A stretch of DNA of 5,664 nucleotides, taken from positions 1-5,664 of the forward strand of contig CASECH010000145.1 of assembly GCA_949286405.1 (NCBI GenBank), written 5' to 3'. Of the stretch, positions 1-5,181 are shown piece by piece. How positions within the stretch are numbered: position 1 is the stretch's first letter; the number at the start of each line of letters is the position of its first letter. A program made the translations under genes and the position numbers. This DNA is from an uncultured bacterium. Lineage in GTDB: Bacteria > Cyanobacteriota > Vampirovibrionia > Gastranaerophilales > Gastranaerophilaceae. The notes under the pieces are model-generated. The model saw nothing but the letters and a program-made list of their open reading frames with translations, was not told the DNA's origin and did no database searches.

Positions 1-236
1 GGCTCTTTAATATTAGTTACACCTGATATGTAGTCAAATAAATTATATTTTTTTAACCAATTAGTTGCCATTATTATATCTCTTGCAGTAAATATTTTTA
101 CTTCATAATCAAAGTTTAATTTTTGAAGTAGGATATCAGCACCTTCCTTTGGAGGAGGGATAACATCTTTATCAAATTCTCCTTTATATTGATTTAGCAC
201 ACCATCTAAATCCATTAACAAAGTTTTTTTCTTCAT
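1..236 (-). CDS. HAD-superfamily phosphatase/nucleotidase, N-terminal part (cut by window edge)
   Basis: This minus-strand gene starts with ATG at 236-234 and runs off the left edge after 78 codons. HAD motif I, DLDGVL, lies at residues 9-14: Asp9 would be the nucleophile and Asp11 the general acid. Motif II is probably the Thr in FTAR (residues 49-52). The fragment stops at TNIKEP (74-79), where related small HAD phosphatases carry the motif III lysine (Lys77) shortly before a final acidic motif that lies outside the window. Little sequence separates motifs I and II, so there is no large C1 cap. This suits a small cytosolic phosphatase or 5'-nucleotidase-like enzyme; the substrate cannot be told. 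The start is supported by AAGGGA at 248-243, 6 nt upstream. It diverges from hisS. Confidence 0.8.
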   Translation of the reverse strand, partial: MKKKTLLMDLDGVLNQYKGEFDKDVIPPPKEGADILLQKLNFDYEVKIFTARDIIMATNWLKKYNLFDYISGVTNIKE

Positions 237-266
237 TGAATGTCCCTTAAATACAAACTCCATTAG

Positions 267-297
267 ATAAAAAACTTTTTGATATTGCAATTGTCAA
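267..297 (-). promoter_or_regulatory. Possible weak promoter for the HAD gene
   Basis: A perfect -35 hexamer TTGACA reads on the minus strand at 297-292. The best -10 match, TTTTAT at 272-267, is only 4/6 with a long 19-bp spacer, so the promoter is tentative. The -35 lies inside a palindromic box described separately. Confidence 0.3.
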
Positions 298-333
298 TAT
301 GGCTACAATTTAAGTGCATTTTAATTGACAATT
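289..333. repeat. Pair of AATTG-N-CAATT palindromic boxes in the HAD/hisS divergent region
   Basis: Box 1 (289-299, AATTGTCAATA) is a palindrome with one mismatch. Box 2 (323-333, AATTGACAATT) is perfect around its central base. The centres are 34 bp apart. The two boxes are also inverted copies of each other over 10 bp (289-298 and 324-333). Each contains the TTGACA -35 element of one divergent promoter. Box 1 sits in a wider dyad: ATATTG at 282-287 and CAATAT at 295-300. They may be operators, or the symmetry may simply come from two -35 elements in AT-rich DNA. Confidence 0.5.
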
Positions 334-353
334 AAAGACCGCCATAATAAAAT
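325..353 (+). promoter_or_regulatory. Near-consensus sigma-70 promoter of hisS, predicted leaderless
   Basis: The -35 is TTGACA (325-330, 6/6), the spacer is 17 bp, and the -10 is TAAAAT (348-353, 5/6). The -10 ends 6 nt before the hisS ATG, so the expected transcription start falls on A360, the first base of the start codon. There is no Shine-Dalgarno sequence in the preceding bases, in line with a leaderless mRNA. Confidence 0.75.
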
Positions 354-364
354 TGACTTATGGC
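341..364 (+). repeat. Inverted repeat spanning the hisS -10 and start codon
   Basis: GCCATAA (341-347) and TTATGGC (358-364) are perfect 7-bp inverted copies separated by 10 bp that hold the -10 hexamer. The right arm includes the hisS ATG. It could be a DNA operator. In any transcript starting further upstream, it would form an RNA hairpin that hides the start codon. No experimental parallel is known to me. Confidence 0.45.
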
Positions 365-1598
365 TAAGATAATAAATGTAATTAAAGGAACAAAAGATAT
401 TTTGCCACAAGATATTGAACAGTGGCATAGATTGGAAGAAAAAGCTCTTGAAGTTTTTTCAAAATACGGATATAAAGAAATAAGAACTCCAATTTTTGAA
501 GCAACAGAATTATTTGCACGTGGAGTTGGAGATACAACAGATATAGTTAATAAAGAAATGTACACTTTTGAAAAAAGTGAACGTTCTTTGACACTAAGAC
601 CTGAAAACACAGCAGGGGTGGTTCGTTCATATATCGAAAACGGGATGTCAAGATTATCTGCTCCTGTAAAATTATGGTACAAAGGTCCAATGTTTAGATA
701 TGAACGTCCTCAAGCAGGAAGACAAAGACAGTTTCATCAAGTAGGTGTTGAAATGTTTGGAATCAAACAACCTACCGCTGATGCAGAAGTTATTTTACTT
801 GCAGTAAATTATTTAAAATCTTTAGGCTTAAATGACTTGGAAGTTGAAATTAACTCTCTTGGTTGTCCTAAATGCCGTGAAGAATATAAAAGAAAAATTA
901 AAGAAGTATTAAAACCTGAGTTTGAAAATCTTTGTGAAGATTGTCAAAACCGATATGAAAAAAATCCGTTGAGATTGTTGGATTGCAAGGTTGAATCTTG
1001 CAAAGCTATTTTTGAAAAACCTGAAATCCAAAAAGTTATCCAGTCTGATTTTATATGCGAAGAGTGTGCTGCTCATTATAAAGAATTAAAGTCATACTTG
1101 GACAAACTTGAAGTACCTTATGTAGAAAACAAACTTCTTGTAAGGGGGCTTGATTACTATAACAGAACAGTTTTTGAAATAAAATCAAACAATTTAGGAT
1201 CTCAAAATGCCGTATGTGGCGGCGGAAGATATGATAGCCTTGTTAGAAATTTAGGTGGCGAAGATACTCCTGCTGTCGGTTGGGCTATGGGTATGGAAAG
1301 ATTAAACTCTTTGTTGCCTGAAATTGAACCTAAAAAACTAAAAGCATATATTGTTTCAAACTACCCAACAGAAGCATTTTCACTTGCAGAAGAAATTAGA
1401 AGCTTTGGATTTGATGTTGAGTTTGATCTTGCAAATAAAAAATTTACAAAACAACTTGAAAAAGCTTCAAAAGTTGCAGAATATGCCGTAATTTTGGGAG
1501 AAGACGAAATCAAAAATAACGAAGTTTCAGTCAAAAATTTAGCGACATCAAATCAAGTTACCGTTAAAAGAAATGAATTGAAATCACACTTGTTATAA
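360..1598 (+). CDS. hisS: Histidyl-tRNA synthetase (HisRS)
   Basis: This class II aminoacyl-tRNA synthetase charges tRNA-His with histidine in the cytoplasm using ATP. It has 412 residues, close to the usual 420-430. Motif 1 lies near 38-63 and TLRPE is at 78-82. Motif 2, with FRYERPQAGRQRQFHQ (112-127), carries the catalytic Arg113. The HisRS-specific signature RGLDYY is at 262-267. Motif 3 covers GGGRYD (287-292) to GWAMGMERL (307-315). The anticodon-binding domain runs from about 325 to the end. The insertion domain (about 160-250) has eight Cys in four pairs (169/172, 192/195, 209/214, 233/236), which may bind metal. The start is fixed by the usual N-terminus ending in IKGTKDILP. There is no Shine-Dalgarno, and the -10 lies 6 nt upstream. 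The next gene follows after 24 bp. Confidence 0.98.
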   Translation: MAKIINVIKGTKDILPQDIEQWHRLEEKALEVFSKYGYKEIRTPIFEATELFARGVGDTTDIVNKEMYTFEKSERSLTLRPENTAGVVRSYIENGMSRLSAPVKLWYKGPMFRYERPQAGRQRQFHQVGVEMFGIKQPTADAEVILLAVNYLKSLGLNDLEVEINSLGCPKCREEYKRKIKEVLKPEFENLCEDCQNRYEKNPLRLLDCKVESCKAIFEKPEIQKVIQSDFICEECAAHYKELKSYLDKLEVPYVENKLLVRGLDYYNRTVFEIKSNNLGSQNAVCGGGRYDSLVRNLGGEDTPAVGWAMGMERLNSLLPEIEPKKLKAYIVSNYPTEAFSLAEEIRSFGFDVEFDLANKKFTKQLEKASKVAEYAVILGEDEIKNNEVSVKNLATSNQVTVKRNELKSHLL

Positions 1599-1611
1599 AA
1601 ATCAAAAGAAA

Positions 1612-1616
1612 GAGAG
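1612..1616 (+). promoter_or_regulatory. Ribosome binding site that decides the start of the NTase-like gene
   Basis: GAGAG at 1612-1616 (within AAAGAGAG) lies 6 nt before ATG 1623. The in-frame TTG at 1617 touches it directly and would leave no spacing, so ATG 1623 is preferred. Confidence 0.6.
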
Positions 1617-1622
1617 TTGATA

Positions 1623-1952
1623 ATGGATAATTCTGTTGATTCAGTAATCTTTAGACTCGCAAAGGACTTCAATAAAAACTTTGACGATTTTCAAGGCATT
1701 TATTTATTCGGAATTTTTTTGGATGGGGAAATGCATCCAGATGAAGATATTGAACTTGTTGCAATTTTTGAAACTGAAGATAAGTCAAAACGAGAACAGA
1801 TTTGGCCTATCATTGGTAAAATAGAAACTGAAATGAATGTATGCATTGATCTTTATCCTTATACAAAAGAAGAATTTAAAAATGATGAAGATTTATATGA
1901 TGAAGTTATGGATGAAGGAATTTTTTATAACAAGCTTGGAATGAAAGAATAA
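1623..1952 (+). CDS. Minimal nucleotidyltransferase (MNT, pol-beta fold)-like protein, altered active site
   Basis: This is a 109-aa acidic protein from ATG 1623. The pattern LFG-I-FLDGE...DIEL (28-45) corresponds to the pol-beta-superfamily NTase motif hG[GS]x(9-13)Dh[DE]h. The candidate metal ligands Asp42 and Glu44 are kept, and Asp76 in VCIDLYPY fits the third carboxylate. The Ser/Gly after Gly30 is replaced by Ile31, which should disturb triphosphate binding. The C-terminal DEGIFYNKLG resembles the usual end of MNT-domain proteins. Activity may therefore be reduced, lost or changed. It lies 24 bp after hisS and probably shares its transcript. MNT proteins often pair with HEPN proteins as toxin-antitoxin systems, but no HEPN gene is visible here. 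The fold call is moderately sure; the function is unknown. Confidence 0.6.
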   Translation: MDNSVDSVIFRLAKDFNKNFDDFQGIYLFGIFLDGEMHPDEDIELVAIFETEDKSKREQIWPIIGKIETEMNVCIDLYPYTKEEFKNDEDLYDEVMDEGIFYNKLGMKE

Positions 1953-1965
1953 TTAGCTTTGAGGC

Positions 1966-1994
1966 TTGATTTATCTAAAAAAATAATGTATAAT
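1966..1994 (+). promoter_or_regulatory. Near-consensus sigma-70 promoter of the 62-aa gene
   Basis: The -35 is TTGATT (1966-1971, 4/6), the spacer is 17 bp, and the -10 is TATAAT (1989-1994, 6/6). The expected start is near 2001, giving a leader of about 34 nt. No terminator is visible between the NTase-like gene and this promoter, so read-through from hisS is also possible. Confidence 0.75.
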
Positions 1995-2021
1995 ATTTGA
2001 CGCGTAATTATAGCTTATAAA

Positions 2022-2026
2022 AAGGA
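2022..2026 (+). promoter_or_regulatory. Shine-Dalgarno of the 62-aa gene
   Basis: AAGGA at 2022-2026 lies 8 nt before ATG 2035. It shows that this genome uses Shine-Dalgarno pairing where a leader exists, in contrast to hisS and the decarboxylase gene. Confidence 0.7.
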
Positions 2027-2034
2027 ACTAAAAA

Positions 2035-2223
2035 ATGGACAAAATCACAATCCGTTCAGACAGACAAGACGATTACAAATTCACTTACAAAGGAGAAGAA
2101 GTTGTACTTGGTGCAGGTAAAATTATTAGCATTGCAAACGGGCTTAATGATGTAGTATTGCCGACTTGTGCAATGAAAATTATTAACAACTTAATTGTAA
2201 TCAAAGATGATGTAAAAAAATAA
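2035..2223 (+). CDS. Small conserved-looking protein of unknown function (62 aa)
   Basis: I do not recognise this protein. It has 62 residues and no signal peptide or clear membrane segment. The alternating hydrophobic/polar pattern (ITIRS at 4-8, DYKFTY at 13-18, EEVVLGAG at 21-28, KIISIANG at 29-36, NLIVIKDD at 52-59) suggests a compact, mostly beta-strand domain with a charged C-terminus. There is a single Cys (residue 45). It is very likely a real gene: it has a near-consensus promoter, a good Shine-Dalgarno and a strong terminator starting 24 bp after its stop. These form a complete one-gene unit. It is on the same strand as hisS and convergent with the porin gene. The strong signals suggest high expression; no function can be assigned. 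Confidence 0.75.
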   Translation: MDKITIRSDRQDDYKFTYKGEEVVLGAGKIISIANGLNDVVLPTCAMKIINNLIVIKDDVKK

Positions 2224-2247
2224 AATTTACTAAATATAAATCATTAA

Positions 2248-2283
2248 AAAAAACAGGTTTTGAGATCTCAAGACCTGTTTTTT
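2248..2283. terminator. Bidirectional intrinsic terminator between convergent genes
   Basis: A 36-bp near-perfect palindrome is centred at 2265/2266. The arms pair A-tract with T-tract, then ACAGGT with ACCTGT, then TTGAG with CTCAA. The only irregularity is one G-T wobble (2259/2272), and the loop is GATC. It has T-runs on the exit side for both strands, so it can stop the 62-aa gene transcript and the porin transcript. The porin stop codon (2284-2282) overlaps its edge. Confidence 0.92.
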
Positions 2284-3616
2284 ATAGCAATATTTGTGTT
2301 CCAAGAATAATTCTATGACTATCTTCTGTATCTTCATTATCACAAAAAACATAATTCAAAATTAAACGTAGAGCTTGACCTTTTATAAAATAGTTTATAC
2401 CCGCAGAATACTCTCTTCGAAGATTATTCGCGACATCACGATTAGGGTCAAACTGATCATAACGAGCTAAAATATGCAATTTTTGAGTAAGTCTGTATTG
2501 TATAGTAGTATAAAAACCTGTAGCTTTATCAGTACTAATATAAGTTCCATTGTAACCGTCTGCAATGGCATATTCAAAATTTGTCATGAATTTTTTGTAT
2601 CTGTAACTTGCATAAGCACCACCCACTGTATAGTTAGTGTCATTATGACCTGCATTAAGACCTCCACCTAAAACAAGCGTTCCATATCTACCATCAGTCT
2701 TACCTAAAGGTTTAAAGTTTACCCAACCGGTAAATTCTACTCCAGGGAAAAATTCCTTAAAGAATCTATCAGAACTGTTTAAAGCAACACTATAATCAAC
2801 CAGATCATAATCTCCTACCACACGAACTCCCAAAGCTCTTGTGTTACCAAAAGTTCTCGAAATTTGTGAACGCATAGCAAAAGGTAATACATAAGACCCC
2901 ATACCTCCTTCAAAACCTACTTGGTTACGAGAATTACCAATGATAATTTTATGATGAGGAATTCTTGTATTCATTATATAAGCATCAGTAACAAGACCTT
3001 GTAAATAAGTTCTATTTTCACCCTTTTTAAAGTTAAATTGGAGTTTAAAATCAGTATTTTTATCCTTAAAATCCCCAATTACGCCGGCTTCCATAAATCC
3101 AAAACCGTAATCTGTATCATAATCAGATCCTGAAAAATCAAATCCCATATCACCCTGATAAGCACCATAAAACTGGACTTTATCAATAATACCTTTTTTA
3201 TACTTGAATGTTAGTTCATCCTTTAATAAGAATGAAGGAATGGAAGTTCTTTCAAGCTTTTTTTTATAAATACGCCCAAATAAAGACTCCTCCTCAATCT
3301 TAAAAGGATGATCAGAATCTTTATCAGTATCAATCAAGTTATCAAAAATTGAGAACTCTGTATCTACGTTATCTCTTATAATATCTTTTTGAATCCAATC
3401 AGAAGAAGTTGCATTATTATTTTCTTGATTCTTAAAGTTTTCACGAGGAATACTTTGTTTACCCTCAGAATCATTTTTTGAAACATCAAGATGTATTACC
3501 TCTTGCTCTTGTGGAGGATTAACATCAGAAGAATGTTTAACCTTTCCAAAGGCAAACGTAGGCGGGGCAAGCATTATAGCAATAAATATTAAAGCTATTC
3601 TGATAAAATAATTCAC
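2282..3616 (-). CDS. Outer-membrane porin-like beta-barrel protein (phosphate-selective porin O/P-like)
   Basis: This 444-aa exported protein begins with a GTG codon (3616-3614). A signal peptide covers about residues 1-22 (MNYFIR, a hydrophobic core, then PPTFA with likely cleavage after Ala22). A polar, Asp/Asn/Lys/Glu-rich stretch follows (about 23-115). From about 130 onward come many amphipathic strands with Tyr/Phe/Gly, such as KVQFYGAYQGDMGFDF, FTGWVNFKPLG and GFYTTIQYRL. The terminal part (HILARYDQFDPN at 381-392, EYSAGINYFIKG at 402-413, LRLILNYVF at 416-424) resembles the C-terminal half of OprP/OprO-type porins. It ends in ILL rather than the usual aromatic residue. It has no S-layer-homology domain. 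The solute is unknown. No Shine-Dalgarno precedes the GTG. It diverges from the decarboxylase gene and its stop overlaps the shared terminator. Confidence 0.8.
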   Translation of the reverse strand: MNYFIRIALIFIAIMLAPPTFAFGKVKHSSDVNPPQEQEVIHLDVSKNDSEGKQSIPRENFKNQENNNATSSDWIQKDIIRDNVDTEFSIFDNLIDTDKDSDHPFKIEEESLFGRIYKKKLERTSIPSFLLKDELTFKYKKGIIDKVQFYGAYQGDMGFDFSGSDYDTDYGFGFMEAGVIGDFKDKNTDFKLQFNFKKGENRTYLQGLVTDAYIMNTRIPHHKIIIGNSRNQVGFEGGMGSYVLPFAMRSQISRTFGNTRALGVRVVGDYDLVDYSVALNSSDRFFKEFFPGVEFTGWVNFKPLGKTDGRYGTLVLGGGLNAGHNDTNYTVGGAYASYRYKKFMTNFEYAIADGYNGTYISTDKATGFYTTIQYRLTQKLHILARYDQFDPNRDVANNLRREYSAGINYFIKGQALRLILNYVFCDNEDTEDSHRIILGTQILL

Positions 3617-3623
3617 AATTATT

Positions 3624-3629
3624 AATATA
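3624..3629 (-). promoter_or_regulatory. Putative -10 of the porin gene
   Basis: TATATT on the minus strand at 3629-3624 ends 7 nt before the GTG start. No good -35 lies 16-18 bp upstream; TTTACA at 3647-3642 is only 12 bp away. An alternative -10, TATAAT at 3652-3647, also has a weak -35 (TTATTA). Which one is used is open. Confidence 0.35.
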
Positions 3630-3640
3630 TCATAAAACTT

Positions 3641-3670
3641 TTGTAAATTATATTTTTTTTAGTGTATATT
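3641..3670 (+). promoter_or_regulatory. Putative sigma-70 promoter of the decarboxylase gene, predicted leaderless
   Basis: The -35 is TTGTAA (3641-3646, 4/6), the spacer is 18 bp, and the -10 is TATATT (3665-3670, 5/6). The expected transcription start is at or next to A3678, the first base of the ATG. No Shine-Dalgarno is present. Confidence 0.55.
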
Positions 3671-3677
3671 AATAATT

Positions 3678-5105
3678 ATGACAGATGTAATAAAAAAAGA
3701 AAATAAATTAACTAAAGTTAAAGCCCCAATAGTTGAAGCCCTAAAAAAAGCTTATGAAAACCCTACGTACCAGTTTCATATTCCGGGACATACTAAAGGT
3801 AATGGTTCTTTGCCTGAGTTTAAAAAACTTATAGGCAAAAAGGCTTTGAATATCGATACAACAGATGAGTTTGATAATCTTGGAACACTTCATCCTGCAA
3901 CAGGTCCGATTAAAGAAGCTCAAGAGCTAGCTGCGAAAGCTTTTGGTGCAAAAAAGACATTTTTCTTACTTAATGGTTCTACTGCAGGGAATTTGGCTCT
4001 TGCAATGGGGCTAACTAAAAAAGGACAAAAGATAATTGTTAACCGTAATTGTCACCGTTCAATACTTACAGGTATGATTATTTCAGGGGCAGAACCATTA
4101 TGGCTTGTTCCGAATCGATTTGAAGAATGGGGTATCTGGGGAAATGTTACTCCAGAATCTGTTGAAAATATGCTGAAAAACAATCCTGATGCAGGAATGG
4201 TATGGATTACAAATCCAACTTATGAGGGGGTTGTTTCAGATATAAAATCTATTTCATTGGTTTGTAAAAAGTATAACGTACCATTAATTGTCGATGAAGC
4301 ACATGCATGTCTTTGGAATTTTAATGATCATTTACCTACATCTGCATTAAAACTTGGAGCAGATGCAGTTGTACATTCTTTACACAAAACAGGCGGAAGC
4401 ATGAGCCAAAGCTCTATGTTACATATTGCAGAAAATTCAAGCTTGAATGTCGATGCAGTAGAAAAAGCTTTAAAATTGTTACATACAACAAGTCCTTCAT
4501 TAATGTTACTTGCAAGTCTTGATGCAGCTAGAGCTAATCTTGACAGTCAAAGAGGAAGAAAGCAGCTTGAAAGAGCTGTAAAAAATGCTAAATATTTAAG
4601 ACGTGAAATCGATAAATTAGAACATATTCATCATCTTAGACCTGATTTTGGATACAAAACAGATATTACAAAAGTATTCATTAAAGATGATAGATTATCA
4701 GGCAAAAGATTAGAATCTATTTTGGAAATTGATTTTAATATAGAAGTAGAAAGTGCTTCTGATGCTGGGCTTTTAGTGCTTTCTAACATTGGTAATACAA
4801 AAGCCGATATGCAATATCTTGTAAAATGTCTACAAAAAATAGATCAATCACATTATTCAGATATATGTTATTTGGAAAACAAAAAACATATGCCAATGCT
4901 TGAACCTATAATAAAAATGAGTTTACGTGATGCATTTTACGCAGAAAAAGAAGTCTTGCCTAAAGAAAAATGTATAGGAAGAATTGCTGGTGAAGTTATT
5001 GCAGAATGTCCTCCCGGAATTGCAGTGCTGCTTCCTGGAGAATTGATTACTGAAGCACATATGCCTTATCTTGTAGATTATGAAACTATTGAAGTTATTA
5101 AGTAA
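3678..5105 (+). CDS. PLP-dependent Orn/Lys/Arg decarboxylase, short SpeA-like form
   Basis: This cytoplasmic enzyme decarboxylates a basic amino acid, most likely arginine to agmatine (polyamine synthesis) or lysine to cadaverine. It has 475 residues, close to the about 490 of Bacillus subtilis SpeA and much shorter than the 700+ residue E. coli forms, whose N-terminal wing domain it lacks. Visible features are FHIPGHTKGNG (33-43), DTTDEFDNLGTLHPATG (60-76), NGST (99-102, PLP phosphate) and His126. Asp206 in VDEAHA pairs with the PLP ring nitrogen, and HSLHKTGG (233-240) has the PLP-binding Lys237. The C-terminal domain has CPPGIAVLLPGE (444-455). Substrate choice cannot be read from the sequence, so no symbol is given. 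ATG 3678 has no Shine-Dalgarno; its predicted -10 ends 7 nt upstream. It diverges from the porin gene. Confidence 0.93.
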   Translation: MTDVIKKENKLTKVKAPIVEALKKAYENPTYQFHIPGHTKGNGSLPEFKKLIGKKALNIDTTDEFDNLGTLHPATGPIKEAQELAAKAFGAKKTFFLLNGSTAGNLALAMGLTKKGQKIIVNRNCHRSILTGMIISGAEPLWLVPNRFEEWGIWGNVTPESVENMLKNNPDAGMVWITNPTYEGVVSDIKSISLVCKKYNVPLIVDEAHACLWNFNDHLPTSALKLGADAVVHSLHKTGGSMSQSSMLHIAENSSLNVDAVEKALKLLHTTSPSLMLLASLDAARANLDSQRGRKQLERAVKNAKYLRREIDKLEHIHHLRPDFGYKTDITKVFIKDDRLSGKRLESILEIDFNIEVESASDAGLLVLSNIGNTKADMQYLVKCLQKIDQSHYSDICYLENKKHMPMLEPIIKMSLRDAFYAEKEVLPKEKCIGRIAGEVIAECPPGIAVLLPGELITEAHMPYLVDYETIEVIK

Positions 5106-5150
5106 AAAAATCTACTACACTTATACGATTTAAATTTGGTTATTAACATA

Positions 5151-5156
5151 TAGAAT
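5151..5156 (+). promoter_or_regulatory. Possible -10 upstream of the YbjQ gene
   Basis: TAGAAT (5 of 6) sits 26 nt before ATG 5182, with no convincing -35. No hairpin terminator follows the decarboxylase gene in 5106-5181, so co-transcription with it is equally possible. Confidence 0.25.
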
Positions 5157-5165
5157 TTAACCCAT

Positions 5166-5170
5166 GGAGG
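5166..5170 (+). promoter_or_regulatory. Shine-Dalgarno deciding the YbjQ start
   Basis: GGAGG is the strongest Shine-Dalgarno in the window. It overlaps the in-frame ATG at 5164, so it can only serve a downstream start: ATG 5182 after 11 nt, or less likely ATG 5188 after 17 nt. Confidence 0.65.
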
Positions 5171-5181
5171 TTGATGGAAGT

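Larger units (their letters stand above)
3617..3677. repeat. Mirrored 13-bp repeat bounding the porin/decarboxylase intergenic region
   Basis: AATTATTAATATA (3617-3629) and TATATTAATAATT (3665-3677) are perfect inverted copies. Each directly touches one start codon: the porin GTG on the minus strand and the decarboxylase ATG on the plus strand. Each copy holds TATATT, a 5/6 -10 hexamer, ending 7 nt before its start codon. The 35 bp between them are AT-rich. Confidence 0.8.

Noticed and set aside
237..359. T-box or riboswitch leader upstream of hisS
   Set aside because: The promoter sits right against the ATG, so there is no room for a leader. No T-box-type sequence or long hairpin set was found in this 123-bp region.
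332..682. Open frame of 116 codons on the minus strand opposite the hisS start
   Set aside because: It lies antisense to the firmly identified hisS coding sequence, has no recognisable domain, and is explained as a shadow of a conserved gene.
1617..1622. TTG start two codons upstream for the NTase-like gene
   Set aside because: TTG 1617 directly touches the GAGAG ribosome site, leaving no spacing, whereas ATG 1623 is 6 nt away and is the better codon.
1953..1965. Terminator after the NTase-like gene
   Set aside because: AGC and GCT around TTTGAG give only a 3-bp stem, too weak. The hisS transcript may read into the 62-aa gene.
2474..2671. Open frame of 65 codons on the plus strand inside the porin gene
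   Set aside because: It is antisense to the porin, its Cys/Ser/Thr/Ile-rich product has no domain, and there is no ribosome site.
3741..3923. Open frame of 60 codons on the minus strand inside the decarboxylase gene
   Set aside because: It is antisense to conserved PLP-enzyme motifs and has no supporting start signals.
5106..5181. Terminator after the decarboxylase gene
   Set aside because: Only a 7-bp A/T inverted repeat (5130-5136 with 5154-5160, 17-nt loop) is present, with no G/C stem and no T-run, so it is not a credible intrinsic terminator.
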